Source: Melieria omissa
Taxonomy: Eukaryota; Arthropoda; Insecta; Diptera; Ulidiidae
Reading direction: 5' to 3'
Length of the DNA stretch: 64,000 nucleotides
Assembly: GCA_963971225.1 (NCBI GenBank)
Contig: OZ020267.1
Span: 31,417,298 to 31,481,297 of the forward strand
Part shown: piece after piece, positions 45,201-57,205 of the stretch
Position numbering within the stretch: the stretch's first letter is position 1
Layout: each line of letters opens with the position of its first letter
Notes under the pieces: generated by a model
Told to the model about the DNA's origin: nothing
The model's input: only the letters and a program-made list of their open reading frames with translations
Databases searched by the model: none
Translations under genes and position numbers: made by a program

Positions 45201-48200
45201 TTATTGCAAAGCAAATAGAAAAATAAATAGATAGAAGAAATAGCAGCAACAGTGGCCGCCATGGCGGTGCGGCGCAGAAATAATAAAAATCACAAGAGAT
45301 AAATTTGATTTATTGGGCGGCATATTTCATTGCATTAAGAGGCATTATTATGGTCCATGTAGTGATGGTATTTTGTTGTTGTTTGTGGGACGGCTGCTGC
45401 TGCTGCTGTTGGCATTGAGCTGGTTGGCTGCTGTGGTTGTAGTTGCAGTTGTGTGCGCGCTATTTGCCATCCTTTCTGTGACAATTTGAATGTGTGGCGA
45501 CAACGGCGACTAGCGACCCACCAGCCATTACTAATTGCATGCCAGAAGTGCATCTACACATACACACACACACACACACACATACACACAGCCATACACA
45601 ACTACACTAACATGTTTGTATGTATGCATGTGCTCGTAATTATTGACATTTGTATCGAAGCATAGTTGGAAAAATTGCACGCTTGATTGACATTTCAGCA
45701 TCCATTGCAGATCCTCCAATCGCCATCAGTGACTTTCTCGGCTTGGGAAAATCCAACAATTTGCTGCTGGGCACCAACGTTGACGCCTTGACCTCGTCCA
45801 TGGCCGCCTACACGCCGCTGACACCGAGCTCCTCGCAGTCATCCGCCTCGCCCGGCACCATGTCAGCCAATTCCTTTGACATCTTTCAGGTGAGTGGTGA
45901 CGCGCAGCCGCCCGACCCCATTCCCCTCTACTAAACGATATTTCGTAGTTAGTCAAAATCACACAATTATTGTACTATATCGCACTTTGCACCCCGAAAC
46001 GGCTATCCACTTGAACTGCTTCTGACAACGCGCATAGCATTTAATTTGCAATTTATGTAAACGTAATTTTAAGTGAAATCGTTCATCATTGGTATAACGA
46101 TTGTGTATTTGACTCTACTCTTTTTTCTCTACCCTTTTTGCTCTATGTCTTCGCATTTGTTATGGTTTGTGTTCTGATTTTCTCAATTCTATTCCTGTTC
46201 TTTTTTCTTTCTTTCTTTCTTTCATTCGTTTCATTCGATGGACAAAATTGTTTAGTTTGAAAATGTTGCACAAAATAACACACCACTTAAGGTTTTTCAA
46301 AGAAACATCAGCTTCGATTGTTCTGCACCTTTATCGCCAAGTACGCCCACCTCTATTTACAATCGCTCTTTTCTCAATTCACCTTTAGTCAGGTAAAGGT
46401 CACTTTTATCAAATTGCTCATACATACCGTACGTACCGTATGTATGTATATGAATGTATTTTGAGATTTTTGGCTGCCAGAGCGCAGCGACCAAATCCTA
46501 ACTGCAAGGCATTTCCGTTTCCAGCGACAGCAGCAATTCATCGAGCGCCAATGGCCTGTCGGTGGACTCGATTCCCATGGCGTACCAGAACGCCTACAGT
46601 GGCAACGGTGTGGGCGGCATCTCATCCAGTCGCTCCAACTCGCCGGAGAGCCAGAACAGCAACCAGTCGAATGTGGAACACAACCTGATTGATATGATTG
46701 TAAGTTCCAATTAGTTTATTATCGATATGAAAAAATTGCACGATGAAATTATCTGACGACCTTTCTTTGCTTTCAATCAATAACTGAAACGTAAAAATAA
46801 CCACAAATAGTTTATTGACAAAATTTGTATACTTAGGTTACGCTAAATTATATCAAACAGAAAAAAATCCGTAGGTAGGTACAATATAAATCATTCCATT
46901 GCCTTTGAGATGCCCACAATAAGTTTTTCAATTGAATTAATCACTTAATGCTTTTTCATATCAGTACCTTATATTTTTGTCTTTATCAAACATGTTTGAT
47001 TTTTCCATGCGCTTTTATTTCCTTCTGGCCCTTTCCCTCTTTTAATTGCAAATACTTAATAGTCACTTAGGTTGGGTAAGGTAGGGAGGGGTGTGTGGAG
47101 CTCAGAGAACGCACTTCCACTAAGAGGATTGAGCCATTGTGAATCCCTTTTTAACCCTTTCGGTACTACTGGGATAATACGTCCCAGCAAGTTTTTAATG
47201 GCCCTCAAAACAATTATTCAAATCCTACGACCCACGCAAAATATTTTTTCGATTTCGGTGTTCCCGCATAAAAGCATGATTTCAGAATTTGTGAGCATCC
47301 AATATAATTTTCTAACCCCAACATTCATGGCTTAAACTCCGTCCCGAAAGGGTTAAATAATTCTGGAATCCAATCTAACCAACCAGTCTCAATCCGAGGC
47401 AGAAAAGTTCGACCTCTGGATAAAGGAGAGCAGATCCGGAATTTCAAATTTTTCCAGGGTACGGAGTCGGTGTTCCTGCAGAGCCGGACAGTTACAGAGG
47501 AAGTGTTGAATCGTTTATACTTCTTCTTCATCTCCGCAGCTTCTGCAGACATCACTGGACGAGAGTGACCATTTGATAAGCATAGGTCCAATGGCACAGT
47601 GTCCAGTGATGACTCCAACGAGCTGTCTAAGTGAGGTTCGACTCAGGAACAGTACAAATCGCGTTTTCCTCAGGGGTGCCATAGTGCCAGGCAGGTGCAA
47701 CAGTCTTTTCTGCTGCGACATGAGGACTCGATTCCACTATTTAATGCTTCACTTTTTTGTATCCATTTCCATTCATGTTAAACATTTGTTCCACCTTGAA
47801 CGATTCCACTATTTAATGCTTCACTTTTTTGTATCCATTTCCATTCATGTTAAACATTTGTTCCCCCTTGAACGATAATGAAACATTCTATGTGTTGTCG
47901 AGCCAGAAAACAGTTTTCTTAGGTTAGGTTAGTAAAAACAGGCAACTTTGTCTTATGATATCCTGAACTGAACAGAAGATACGACAGCCACTTTTTACGC
48001 AATGCAAACTTGACAGAAATTCAATATCTCAATATTCAATATCTATATCTCTTATCTAATAATCTATATCTCAATATTCAATATCTCACGAAATAAGATA
48101 CATTTGGCAAATTTTAATTTGAGTCGTTTGATTCAAAACGACGCAATCTTTTGCAATCTCTCACCACTTCTTTAATATTCCATATCCATTCATCGATTTC

Positions 48201-50378
48201 TTTGTTCTCAGAATTTGCTCTCTGTCGATGCCGATCAGCAGCTGCAGCAGCAACAAAAGCAGCAGCATCATCAACAGCAACAGCAGCTGCACCTTCACCA
48301 ACAGCAGCAGCAGCAACAACATCATCAACAACAGCAACAACAACAACATCAACACCACCAACAGCAACAGTCCCAACAGGCACAGCAACATTCTTTAGCT
48401 TCGTTGCGCTTTCACGACAATCCGTTGCTCGGCAATCAATCGCTGCCCTCGCACAACAACACCACCACCACCACGAACCTGTTCGACGAGCAGAGTCTAC
48501 AAAATTTCGATGCACTCTCTGCCGTGGACATGGAACTGGCAAAATTGCAGAACTTGCAAACCCTGAACACACTGAAATTGTTGCAGGCGCAAACGCAGCA
48601 AGTGCCGCTGTTGAATCATCTGCTGCAGGGCTACAGCAATGTCAGTCAGTTCAAGAGTCTGCAGCTGCCGCAGCCGCAGCCTACCGGCAATGATGCGCAC
48701 CTGGATCGCGTGGCGAAATTCTATCGCAGCTCGGCGGCGCTCTACGATGCCACGTGCACCTGGAGCGGCCAGTTGCCGCCGCGTTCGCATCGCATGCTCA
48801 ACTACTCGCCGAAGGTGTTTCTGGGCGGCATACCGTGGGACATTAGCGAACAGTCACTGATACAGATCTTCAAGCCCTTTGGACAGATAAAGTAATTGCA
48901 TTAATAAGTAATTTTTTTGTGTGACAACGGCAAACGAGATGTGACACAGTCAAAAAGATATAAAATAGTGTGTGACAAGATGTCTAAGAAAACTTGACCA
49001 TATTTGCGTCTCAATAAAAGAACTGTGACACAGTAACTTGGGACAATCTGTAACACATTGTCACAAGTAATATTGTGACACGGCGCTTACACTTTGAATT
49101 ATAATTCAACTGAAAATGTTTTCTTGAATGATTTCTGTATTTTTGCAGAGTGGAGTGGCCCGGCAAGGAGCAGCAGGCCGCCCAACCCAAGGGCTATGTC
49201 TACATTATCTTTGAGTCGGACAAGCAGGTGAAGGCGCTGTTATCGGCCTGTGTGCTGCAGGTGGATGATTCGCAAAGCGGTGGCATTTACTACTTTAAAA
49301 TTTCGTCGCGGCGCATCAAGGCAAAGGATGTAAGTGACTGCCGACTATTAATATACGAATACCGTACAGTATTTAAAAATATTTAATATTTGAATAATTT
49401 AAATGCTTTAAATTTGTGACTATTAAAACCTGCACAGGTTGAGGTCATACCGTGGATAATTGCCGACTCGAATTATGTGAAATCCACATCGCAGAAGCTG
49501 GATCCCACCAAAACTGTGTTCGTTGGTGCATTGCATGGCAAACTGACTGCCGAAGGTTTGGCCAAAATAATGGATGATCTCTTCGATGGCGTTTTGTATG
49601 CAGGTAAGGAACAATTTTTTTCATTTTATACTTAATCCATATGTACGGTTTTCGTTTTCCCCCACTTATTTCTAGGTATCGACACGGACAAATACAAATA
49701 TCCGATTGGGTCGGGTCGCGTCACTTTCAACAACAATCGCTCATACATGAAGGCAGTGTCGGCCGCCTTCATTGAAATACGCACATCAAAATTCACCAAG
49801 AAAGTGCAGGTCGATCCTTATCTGGAAGATTCGTTGTGTTCTATTTGCGGCGTACAACATGGACCATACTTTTGCCGCGAATTGTCGTGCTTTAGGTGAG
49901 CGAACAAGGCCGAAGTGTTTTTTACTAAGTACTATTTTAATTATTTTTTGCTTGCAGATATTTCTGTCGTGCCTGCTGGCAGTGGCAGCACTCGTCGGAC
50001 GGTGTCAAAAATCACAAACCACTGACCAGAAACTCCAAATCGCAAATGCTTGTTGGCATTGGCCCTGGTTCGTCGAGCACATCGCTCTCGTCATTGAATT
50101 CGGCACAGCACCACCACCAACAGCAGCAGCAGCATCAACAACAATCGCACCAGCAGCAGCAGCATCAACAACAGTCACACCAACAACAGCAGCAGCAGCA
50201 GCTGGGCAATGGCGCCGCTCACCAGCATCCCAATCAGCATCAGCATCAACACCAACACCAGCACCAGAATATGCATCAAAACCCTCATCATCAGCAACAA
50301 CAGCTGCAGCAGCAACAACAACAACAACAAATGTATCATCTCAACCAACAACAAAATCAGCAACAATCAATGATCTAA
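42239..50378 (+). CDS. orb: Orb, CPEB1-type cytoplasmic polyadenylation element binding protein
   Basis: Orb binds U-rich CPEs in mRNA 3' UTRs and controls polyadenylation and localised translation, chiefly in the germline. Exons are 42239-42398, 45711-45889, 46256-46392, 46525-46699, 48212-48891, 49149-49329, 49438-49603, 49676-49895 and 49958-50378, all GT-AG with agreeing phases. The N-terminal part is Ser/Asn-rich ([25 protein letters not shown]). Exon 5 carries a long Gln/His tract and then RRM1 ([16 protein letters not shown]). RRM2 begins [16 protein letters not shown]; the segment [18 protein letters not shown] follows. The ZZ-type zinc region has [13 protein letters not shown] and [13 protein letters not shown]1 rather than CPEB2-4 (Orb2) is indicated by [20 protein letters not shown] and [17 protein letters not shown] second Gln/His-rich tail ends the protein. 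Length with the candidate first exon is 778 residues. Confidence 0.93.
42446..43308. repeat. Long pentanucleotide array (AAATA)n-(AAATC)n-(AAATA)n
   Basis: Nearly uninterrupted AAATA units flank a core of about 70 AAATC units (about 42571-42944, one AAGTC variant near 42695). The right side has AAATA runs broken by AAAGTAAAATTAAATT. It lies in the orb intron 42399-45710. A small related AAATC cluster occurs at 54410-54480. Confidence 0.95.
43480..44250 (+). mobile_element. Retroelement remnant with AACCT tail, split by a TTAA MITE
   Basis: The segment ends CAGACAGCCACCTTAACCTAACCTAACC. The same end, inverted, is found at 55885-55915, so it is a repeat family terminus. The open frame starting near 43480 shows no clear domain. 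The TTAA in the end sequence is occupied by the MITE at 43987-44231. Confidence 0.5.
43987..44231. mobile_element. piggyBac-type (TTAA) MITE, family C copy 1
   Basis: The ends are TTAACCCTTTCGGGAC and GTCCCGAAAGGGTTAA. It aligns with the element at 47151-47356, for example in CAGCAAGTTTTTAA, GATTTCGGTGTTCCC and AGCATCCAATATAATTTTCT. It is non-coding. Confidence 0.85.
44508..44693. mobile_element. hAT-type MITE with 8-bp target duplication
   Basis: The inverted ends CAGTGGTGGATTCA and TGAATCCACCCCTG are flanked by the perfect 8-bp repeat GTTGGCTA at 44500-44507 and 44694-44701. Both end sequence and duplication length are typical of hAT elements. The element is 186 bp with no coding capacity. 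Confidence 0.85.
44711..44780. repeat. Short perfect hairpin
   Basis: The 14-bp arms TGTGATTACACTAG and CTAGTGTAATCACA are separated by 42 bases. It may be a minimal foldback element immediately next to the hAT MITE. Confidence 0.5.
47066..47725 (-). mobile_element. RNase H-type non-LTR 3' fragment, interrupted by a MITE
   Basis: On the minus strand, from about 47720, the fragment reads [18 protein letters not shown] and then [10 protein letters not shown], with a frameshift to [12 protein letters not shown]. This is the same C-terminal Cys/His module as at 113-1033. The low-coordinate end TTAGGTTGGG is the reverse of an AACCT-type tail. The TTAA MITE at 47151-47356 sits in its 3' UTR. Confidence 0.7.
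47151..47356. mobile_element. piggyBac-type (TTAA) MITE, family C copy 2
   Basis: TTAACCCTTTCGG at the left and CCGAAAGGGTTAA at the right bound 206 bp, similar to the copy at 43987-44231, which carries extra bases near its right end. It is inserted in the retroelement fragment. Confidence 0.85.
47729..47872. repeat. Tandem duplication, two 72-bp units
   Basis: The two units begin CGATTCCACTATTTAATGC and differ at a single visible position (CCACC versus CCCCC near the end). The near identity implies a recent duplication or ongoing homogenisation. Confidence 0.9.
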
Positions 50379-51589
50379 ATGTTGCAGCCGGCTCTATTGA
50401 ATTGCTACTTTTTTCCTATGTTCTACGCGCTCTTTGTTTCGCTGTTAGGTTTGTACATAGCATTTTGTTGGGCGTATGACACGCCTGCCCAAAGCGCACA
50501 TGTTGCATAGTACACACATATATGTTAACTGTATTAATTTTTGTTGTTATTTTTCAAAGTCTCAAACGACTTTTGACTGCAGCCTTAAAGCTTCGCGTTA
50601 CACACTCATCGTTAAATGATAATCCTGAGATCACATATCAGCATTTCAAATGCTCGCTGCTTCGTTTTGGCAGCTTTGTAGGTCGTACGTTTACGTTTAT
50701 GTTTCGTTGCACCATTAAAATGGCTTTAGAAGCGATTCGCAGTTGTTCATGCACTTTTGCTATTATTTAGAAATCTGAAATTTCTAATTAAGTTAGCATT
50801 TTTGTAATGATCTGCTTTGCTTTACGTAAACATATGGCAGAAAAATCATTTTTTCATATTCATCGTTGAAAAAATGAATATTTTCAAATACATTTTTGTA
50901 TTTATTGTTTATTTAATTGTTTAAATTCAATTATGTTTGTTAATTTATTACGTTTGATCTCAGTTGTTTATAATTTAGTGCATAATTTTGTTGCTTATGA
51001 TTTGATTTTTTGTATTTATAGCTAATAATTGAGCGCTGAAAATCACGTGTACATAATCATATATTGTATAAAAAAAAATGCATTATTTGTTTTACATTTC
51101 CTGTGCGAATGAAATGTAACTTATTGCTTTGAGCGCTCGGCGAAAGCCTTTTCACGATTTATACATTCATATAGATCAGAGTTGATACGCTTGTTTTTTC
51201 GTCATTGATTTATGATGAATAATAAAATTTTGTTTTCACATTCTCTATATTTGAGGGTTTCTTTTTATTTGTAGTTATGTTTTCTGTATTGCATTTATGT
51301 TAATATGTATGTTTGTACAAGTAGTGGCGCACTCAAACATCTGCTTGCTACAACAATTTTCAGCGACAAATATGGTTTCAAATGTTATTTGCGCCTTAAA
51401 AGTTCTGTGCAAAACCCCTCAAAAACAACCCCCTCTCCCCCTTTGTGCGCCACTGTCTACAAACGTTTGCATTTGACATGATCTGCAGATGCAAGTGGCG
51501 TCAAAACTGCAATTCAACAACAAGAAAGCCAACGAGAGCCATTAAAAGAGACTATTCTGTGGTCAAAAACGATAAACGCTTAGGTCGAC
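50379..51589 (+). other. Probable orb 3' UTR
   Basis: The region follows the orb stop codon on the same strand, is A/T- and T-rich, contains AATAAA at 51221, and shows no mobile element until 51590. Orb is known in Drosophila to bind its own 3' UTR, so the U-rich motifs here are candidate autoregulatory sites; that is inference. Confidence 0.5.
51221..51226 (+). terminator. Candidate proximal polyadenylation signal of orb
   Basis: AATAAA lies 843 bases after the orb stop codon and is followed by a T/G-rich stretch. A TTTTTAT motif (consensus CPE) is at 51262-51268. Further AATAAA motifs near 53555 allow longer 3' UTRs. Confidence 0.4.
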
Positions 51590-51831
51590 TTAACACTAGA
51601 AAAACCATTGCGGTAATTTTTTTTACCGTTTTTCATTTTTAAATATCTGTATTTTCTTTAGTATTTCTATTTACTTTTGCTTTGATTATTTGTATTGCTT
51701 TTAGCGGGTTCTACAATTAATTTTACAATTACAATTTGCCAAATCAGATGTGTACTTCTCGAGATATCAGTGTATATAATAAGTATGTAGTATTTGTAGA
51801 CAAGGAAAACTTGCGGCCTTTCTAGAGTTAA
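51590..51831. mobile_element. piggyBac-type (TTAA) MITE, family B copy 2
   Basis: TTAACACTAGAAAAACC and GGCCTTTCTAGAGTTAA bound 242 bp. The host sequence on both sides reads GTCGAC next to TTAA. It matches the outer parts of 37421-38312 but lacks the nested insertion. Confidence 0.8.
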
Positions 51832-51909
51832 GTCGACTTAAGACATCGGTGAGTTAAGTGTGCTAGCATGTTCCTTTAAAACGTGCTGCTCAAAATGGTA
51901 CTTACGGAC

Positions 51910-52432
51910 TTAATCCTTTCGACCTCAAAGTGGCAACTTCACCTATTTGTCATCTTATAGCAAAAGCTACGGTTGATTTATGGGTTAAATTTAAGTAGGC
52001 ACCAACAAATCAATATTTTTAAAAGTGAATTCAAAGCAAATTACAAAAATTTGACTATTATCTTCAAAATAATTTCCAATAATTTGCAGCGATATAAGTG
52101 AGAGTTTGTGTTCTAATTGAAGTCTACGAATTGGGTGCGTTTGATCGAAACCCGGTTTCTTTAATAATGGTTAAATAAAATCAAAAAGTAATAATTTTGT
52201 ATTTTTCCATAAATATGAAATAATTTTTCTGTAACTAAAAAATATTGATACACAATTTTTTTAACCCATTTTAACCTAAAACTGTTCAAAAGTAAAATAG
52301 CTGTAGAACTATAACAATGAGGTGTGGCGACTTCAAATGTCGTGTGCACACTTCTTAGGCAAATGTATCGAGATTTTAATACCAAAAAGTAATATCGAGA
52401 CACAAGGTGAAATTCAGGGTCAAAAGGGTAAA
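51910..52432. mobile_element. piggyBac-type (TTAA) MITE, family A copy 2
   Basis: The left end is TTAATCCTTTCGACC; the right end GTCAAAAGGGTAAA is a mutated inverted match. It is collinear with 25717-26245 over its whole length. It is non-coding. Confidence 0.8.
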
Positions 52433-55229
52433 GCGATATTGCTTTTGACCACAGAATTATTAACCAAATTTTGCCATTACACTAAGGATTGAACTTTTCA
52501 TATTCATGTCCGTTTTATTTTAATTTTTCAATATATTTTTTAATACTTTTAATTTGGCTTGATTCAATTACTTATATCATTTGAGTTTAAAGCCCAGACA
52601 TTTTATGATATAGGCACAACAAGTTCGACTTGGTAAGCCAAGCATCGTTCTAGCATGAATTGGCACAAAATACAAATCTATTGAAGCTGGAATTGCAACA
52701 AGTGGAATAAAATCGCATGCGAGTAAATTTTTACAACATTGCATCCTCTTTTTCTGTTTCGTTTCAATTTGACATGAACGCATGCACGCAGTAACCTACA
52801 GGGATTTTATGGTAGCGAACATTAAACTAAAGTAAAAGTGCTATAGTTGCACATGTGTGCGCAAGTGCAACGCATTGTTACACACAACAAACTTACAATA
52901 CACTACAACACACAAAGTGCAGTATGCGACAACATTTTGATTAGTGCAAAGGACAGACGCCTCTTCGTATGGTCGGTTTCTTTTTTGTAGGTAGACTAGT
53001 TTGCACTCTTCATTTGCGCATTGGAAGAAGCCAACAGGACGAGCTAGAAGGATCGCAAACTATTTAACAAAAAACATTGCAAACATACAAACACAACACT
53101 AGAGACACGTTGACGGTTATAGTGAACGTTGAACTCAGATTCGTTTAAGCTAATATTGAAATATAGTGAAATATTTATTCTAAACCCAACATATTCGATA
53201 TATATACATACATCTATATATATATATATATATATAAATATTAATGCCTTTTAAATGTAAAAGCAACTTGAACGTATTAACGGCAACTCGCTTCAAGCAC
53301 ACGCAAAGTCAAGTACACCGAAACAAATCGTCGCCGCAGAAAACGAATGTCGCATGTTCCATTGAACTTAATAGCGCATACGACAATCGTTCTCTCAAGC
53401 GACGAAAAGAATTAATGAATGAATGCATTGTGTGAGGCTGGAACCACACTCGGCTCGGTCTGGGCGCAGTGTGTGGCCAGCCTTACGCGCCGGTTCAACA
53501 ACAACAAGTCGATTGTTAATGCTGTACATCTACATACGTATTTATGAAGGAGATAAATAAATCAATAAAATATGGTGCTTTAGCTGAATTATTAAACTAA
53601 GACTTGAACTTGATAAGCAAACAAAAAAAAAACAAAAAATACACAAAAAAATTAATTTAAAAAATTTAAATTGAAAACATTTATCCAAACATAAAAGAAA
53701 ATAATGAAAAAGGAAAGCAAAAAAAATTGGAGAAGACTTAAAGCAAATTTTACACTCAGTCAGCATGTGTGTGTTTTTTTTATAATGACAGACACTGTTG
53801 CATTTTTACAAAAAACAAATTTGCGCAAACACTTTAACTGATTTCTCATTGAAAGCAAAATGTGTTGCAAATCACTTTTAAATTCGAATTGAAAAATTAA
53901 ATCCAACACTTCAAAAGCAAATGTAAAACATATAGTAAGAAACAATCATTTTTTTACGATACTTGTGCGAAAAAACTGCAAATTCAAATTGACAACATTA
54001 AAATCAAGTTTTAACAAAAAAACACAAATATTTGCAAAATTGCATTTGAGCGCAAAAGCAATGAAAATCAAAATTGCACAACGCGTCTCGCTGCAACACG
54101 GACGCAGAGCACTTCGATTGCAAGAAGAAGTCGAACGCGAGAAAAGGAGCAGCAAATGAATCCAGTACCTTTTTTATTAAAGTCTTTTTAAATTGTACTC
54201 GTATCTACTATTGTATTGTATTGTATTTGTGTGTGTGTGTGTGTGTCGGTTTTAGGGCGAAGCGCGGCCTCTGCAGTGGACACTGTGGGCCGCCGGCAGC
54301 ACTAAACCTGCAGCAGCCACACCACGGAATGAGGGATTTTAAACTTTTTAAAAGTGTGTTTTAATGCAAAATTAATTAAACCGAAAAGACAAAACAAAAA
54401 AATCAATATAAATCAAAATCAAATAAGATCAAATCAAATCGAAGCAAATCAAATCAAAGCGTAGCGAAGCAAATCGAGTCAAATTGCGATTCGAGTTAGA
54501 ACGCATTTTAGCGTTCGCAATTACCGTTACCGTTGCAAATCTTGTATATGTATTATATGACTTTTTAAATGCAAAACAAAAACAAATTGGCAATTACTGC
54601 ACATTGCAAGGCGCAATGCATTTTTAACAACAACAACTATGTAAAGAAAAAACAAAATACAAAAATCAATGGAATTTTCATTTTTTAAGCAGCAACAACA
54701 AAACTAATGCAGAGACAAATTTTAAAGCATAATTTTTTTAGTGAAAAATTTTACATTTTAATTTATTTTAACACTTGTGCACAATAAGGGAACACACAAC
54801 AAATTTTAATTTAAAAAAGAAAGAGTTTTATAGTTTCCAATATGTTTTTACATTTCAAATGCAGCAGCGAATGAAAGAAAAAGACTAATTGAATAACAGC
54901 AATAAATGCAAATGAATGCAAACGCGAGTGGCAATAAAAAAAAACGTAATGACAGTATTCACTCTTTTTTTTTAAGTAGAATGCGGAGAATGCAAAACTT
55001 GAACGCAGAAAGCAGACAGATTGGTTCCATAACCACTTCTCTCAAACCCCTATCTCCTAACCTTTATATCCTTTCTGAACCAACGCAATGCCTCGCATTA
55101 ATAGGGGTCATCCCCTGCGCGTTTGTTTGAGTCAAAAATAAAAAAATGATATGAATTGATGAGTGCTAGAGTTTAGTATAATCTCAAGACAGATTTCTTT
55201 TCTACAACTTTTGTAATGTATTGCAATTT

Positions 55230-55770
55230 TATGCTTGAGAACATGTCTTTTAGAAGGTGAATGCCCTTATTCAGAAATCTTTTTTTACAACCTATCAACA
55301 GATGAAAATATTCAACGTCAAATTTCAAGCACCTAAAAGCAGATGGAAACAAAAAGTTTGTAACATTTTTAAGACCAAATTTTTTAAAATTCTGCTGTAG
55401 AAATCTTTTTTTTACAAACTATCAAAATATGCAAATATTCATCGTCAAATTCTAAGCACTTAAAAGCAGATGGAAAGAAAGACTATACAAAATTTTTAAG
55501 ACCAAATTTTTGACATTCTGTTGTAGAGTTTTGCTTAGCTTTAAAGAAAATATTGACCATCAAATGCTCCGATTTAAGAGAATATGAAAACAAAGATTAT
55601 GACATATTTTTAACACCAAATTCTTGACATTTTGTTGTAGAGTTTTGCTTTGGTTCGAAGAAAATATTTAACATGAAATTCTCAGCACCTCAAAGCGGCT
55701 GAAAACGAAAATTACGAGACATTTTTAAGACCAAGTATTTGAAATTTTCTTGCAGAGTTTTGCTTGTTTC
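55230..55770. repeat. Degenerate tandem repeat, about four units of 120-140 bp
   Basis: Each unit contains TTTTTAAGACCAAATTTTTGA, TTCTGTTGTAGAGTTTTGCTT-like and AAAGCAGATGGAAAC-like blocks in the same order, with divergence increasing along the array. No coding frame persists. Confidence 0.7.
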
Positions 55771-56859
55771 GAAGCACCAAAGAACATCGCCTAATGCCCC
55801 AAACACATTGAAATCGGCAGCGACACGACCACATCTAAATATAGAATCAGAACGTTCCTATGGAGACGATTATTTTGACGTTTGAACAGGTTAGGTTAGG
55901 TTAAAGTGGCTGTCTGGGCACGGAGCTTTGACGAAGACCCACTTAGTGGCCTAAAGTGGTCTAACTACAAGTCGGAGAGCCTTCACAAACCAATTCAATT
56001 TGTGAACAAATCATAGCCAGTTTCTGACTGTTCTGAGGTTGTTCAAGTTCTCGAAGAAGGAAGATAAGTCTTCGTCTAGACTCTGGAGCCAAGCCGTAGC
56101 ATAGAAGGATGCTTATAGTCCTCTTCTTTTTTTTGACAGCTGTGAAGACCTCATCTTTTGGCATGACGTTTGAATAGACAATGTCCTGCCAAACGAACCA
56201 TATTTTTATTTTGTAGTCGACAAAACCAAAGCAATTGGTACCAATGCTTCCAAACAGATACTTTTGTTGGCTTTCTTCTTGTATTTTCTGTGTGTTATAA
56301 ACAATAATGACAAACTTCTGAGTATTTCAGTTAAAATTTACTAGTTTTTCAAATTATTACACGTTGCCATTTGTTTGAAATTTATTGTAGAATGATAGAA
56401 TAGATATAGACGATTTCTTAATAGAGAATTTTAACATCCAGTTTGTGATTAGATGTACAAAAAATATGATTGTGGTGCTTTTGCTGGCGTTTTCATAATA
56501 ATCAAGTAGTTGACTACATCCAGTTTGTAGTCGTGTGGCTGTGTCGCAGCCGTCGTCAATGCTTTTTGGGCATAAGTGTTGATAAGGCAAGAAAAATGAA
56601 AAGATTGTATGGAAAAATTGCATGAAAAGTGAAGTAAAGGGGTTGATTATGAAACAATTGTGAACTAAATAATATAGGTTTGTTCCGTTTATCATAAGTA
56701 ACGGTTAGAGAAACTGCCCATGAATTGGCAACAAAGTTATGTTTGAGATTATTTAGTGATGTTTAGTAATTTGACTTATTTATGTTTTTTATTTTTTATT
56801 TTTGAATAGTACCAACAGGGGTTTCAATGATTTTGCATTTTTTTGTCAATAACCTTCTT

Positions 56860-57205
56860 CCAGAAATTCTTATTTCTCAGTTTTCAAACACAATTTTATG
56901 CTCCTTCTACTGTTGAAAATTTCATAACAACATTTCTTCCTCTGTTTCTTAAACCTTTTCAAATTTAAATTGAACATCTAACAAGGCGTTCAACTACTAA
57001 GAGTTAATACAGTCTTCACAAAGATTTAAATTAATTTTTTTTCCTATTATAACAATTTTCTATATTTCAAGAAATTCTTGTTTCTCACTTTTCAAACACG
57101 ACTTTGTGTCCTTTTACTGTTGAAAATTTCATATTTCTTTGAGCTCTTCAAATTTCAATTCAACATCCAACAACGCGTTCAGCTACAAAGAGTGAATACA
57201 GTCAT
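56860..57205. repeat. Diverged direct duplication, two units of about 140-160 bp
   Basis: The unit at 56860-57020 and the one at 57068-57205 share AGAAATTCTT-TTTCTCA, CTGTTGAAAATTTCATA and GCGTTCA-CTAC-AAGAGT-AATACAGTC in order. Their origin is not recognised. Confidence 0.65.

Noticed and set aside
48114..48572. Antisense open frames over the orb Gln tract
   Set aside because: They are shadows of CAG/CAA repeats (poly-Leu, poly-Val, poly-Ala) opposite a confirmed coding exon.
42239..50378. Assignment of the CPEB gene to orb2
   Set aside because: The long Gln/His tract first suggested Orb2, but the RRM and zinc residues ([27 protein letters not shown]) follow the CPEB1 pattern, not CPEB2-4. 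The gene is orb.
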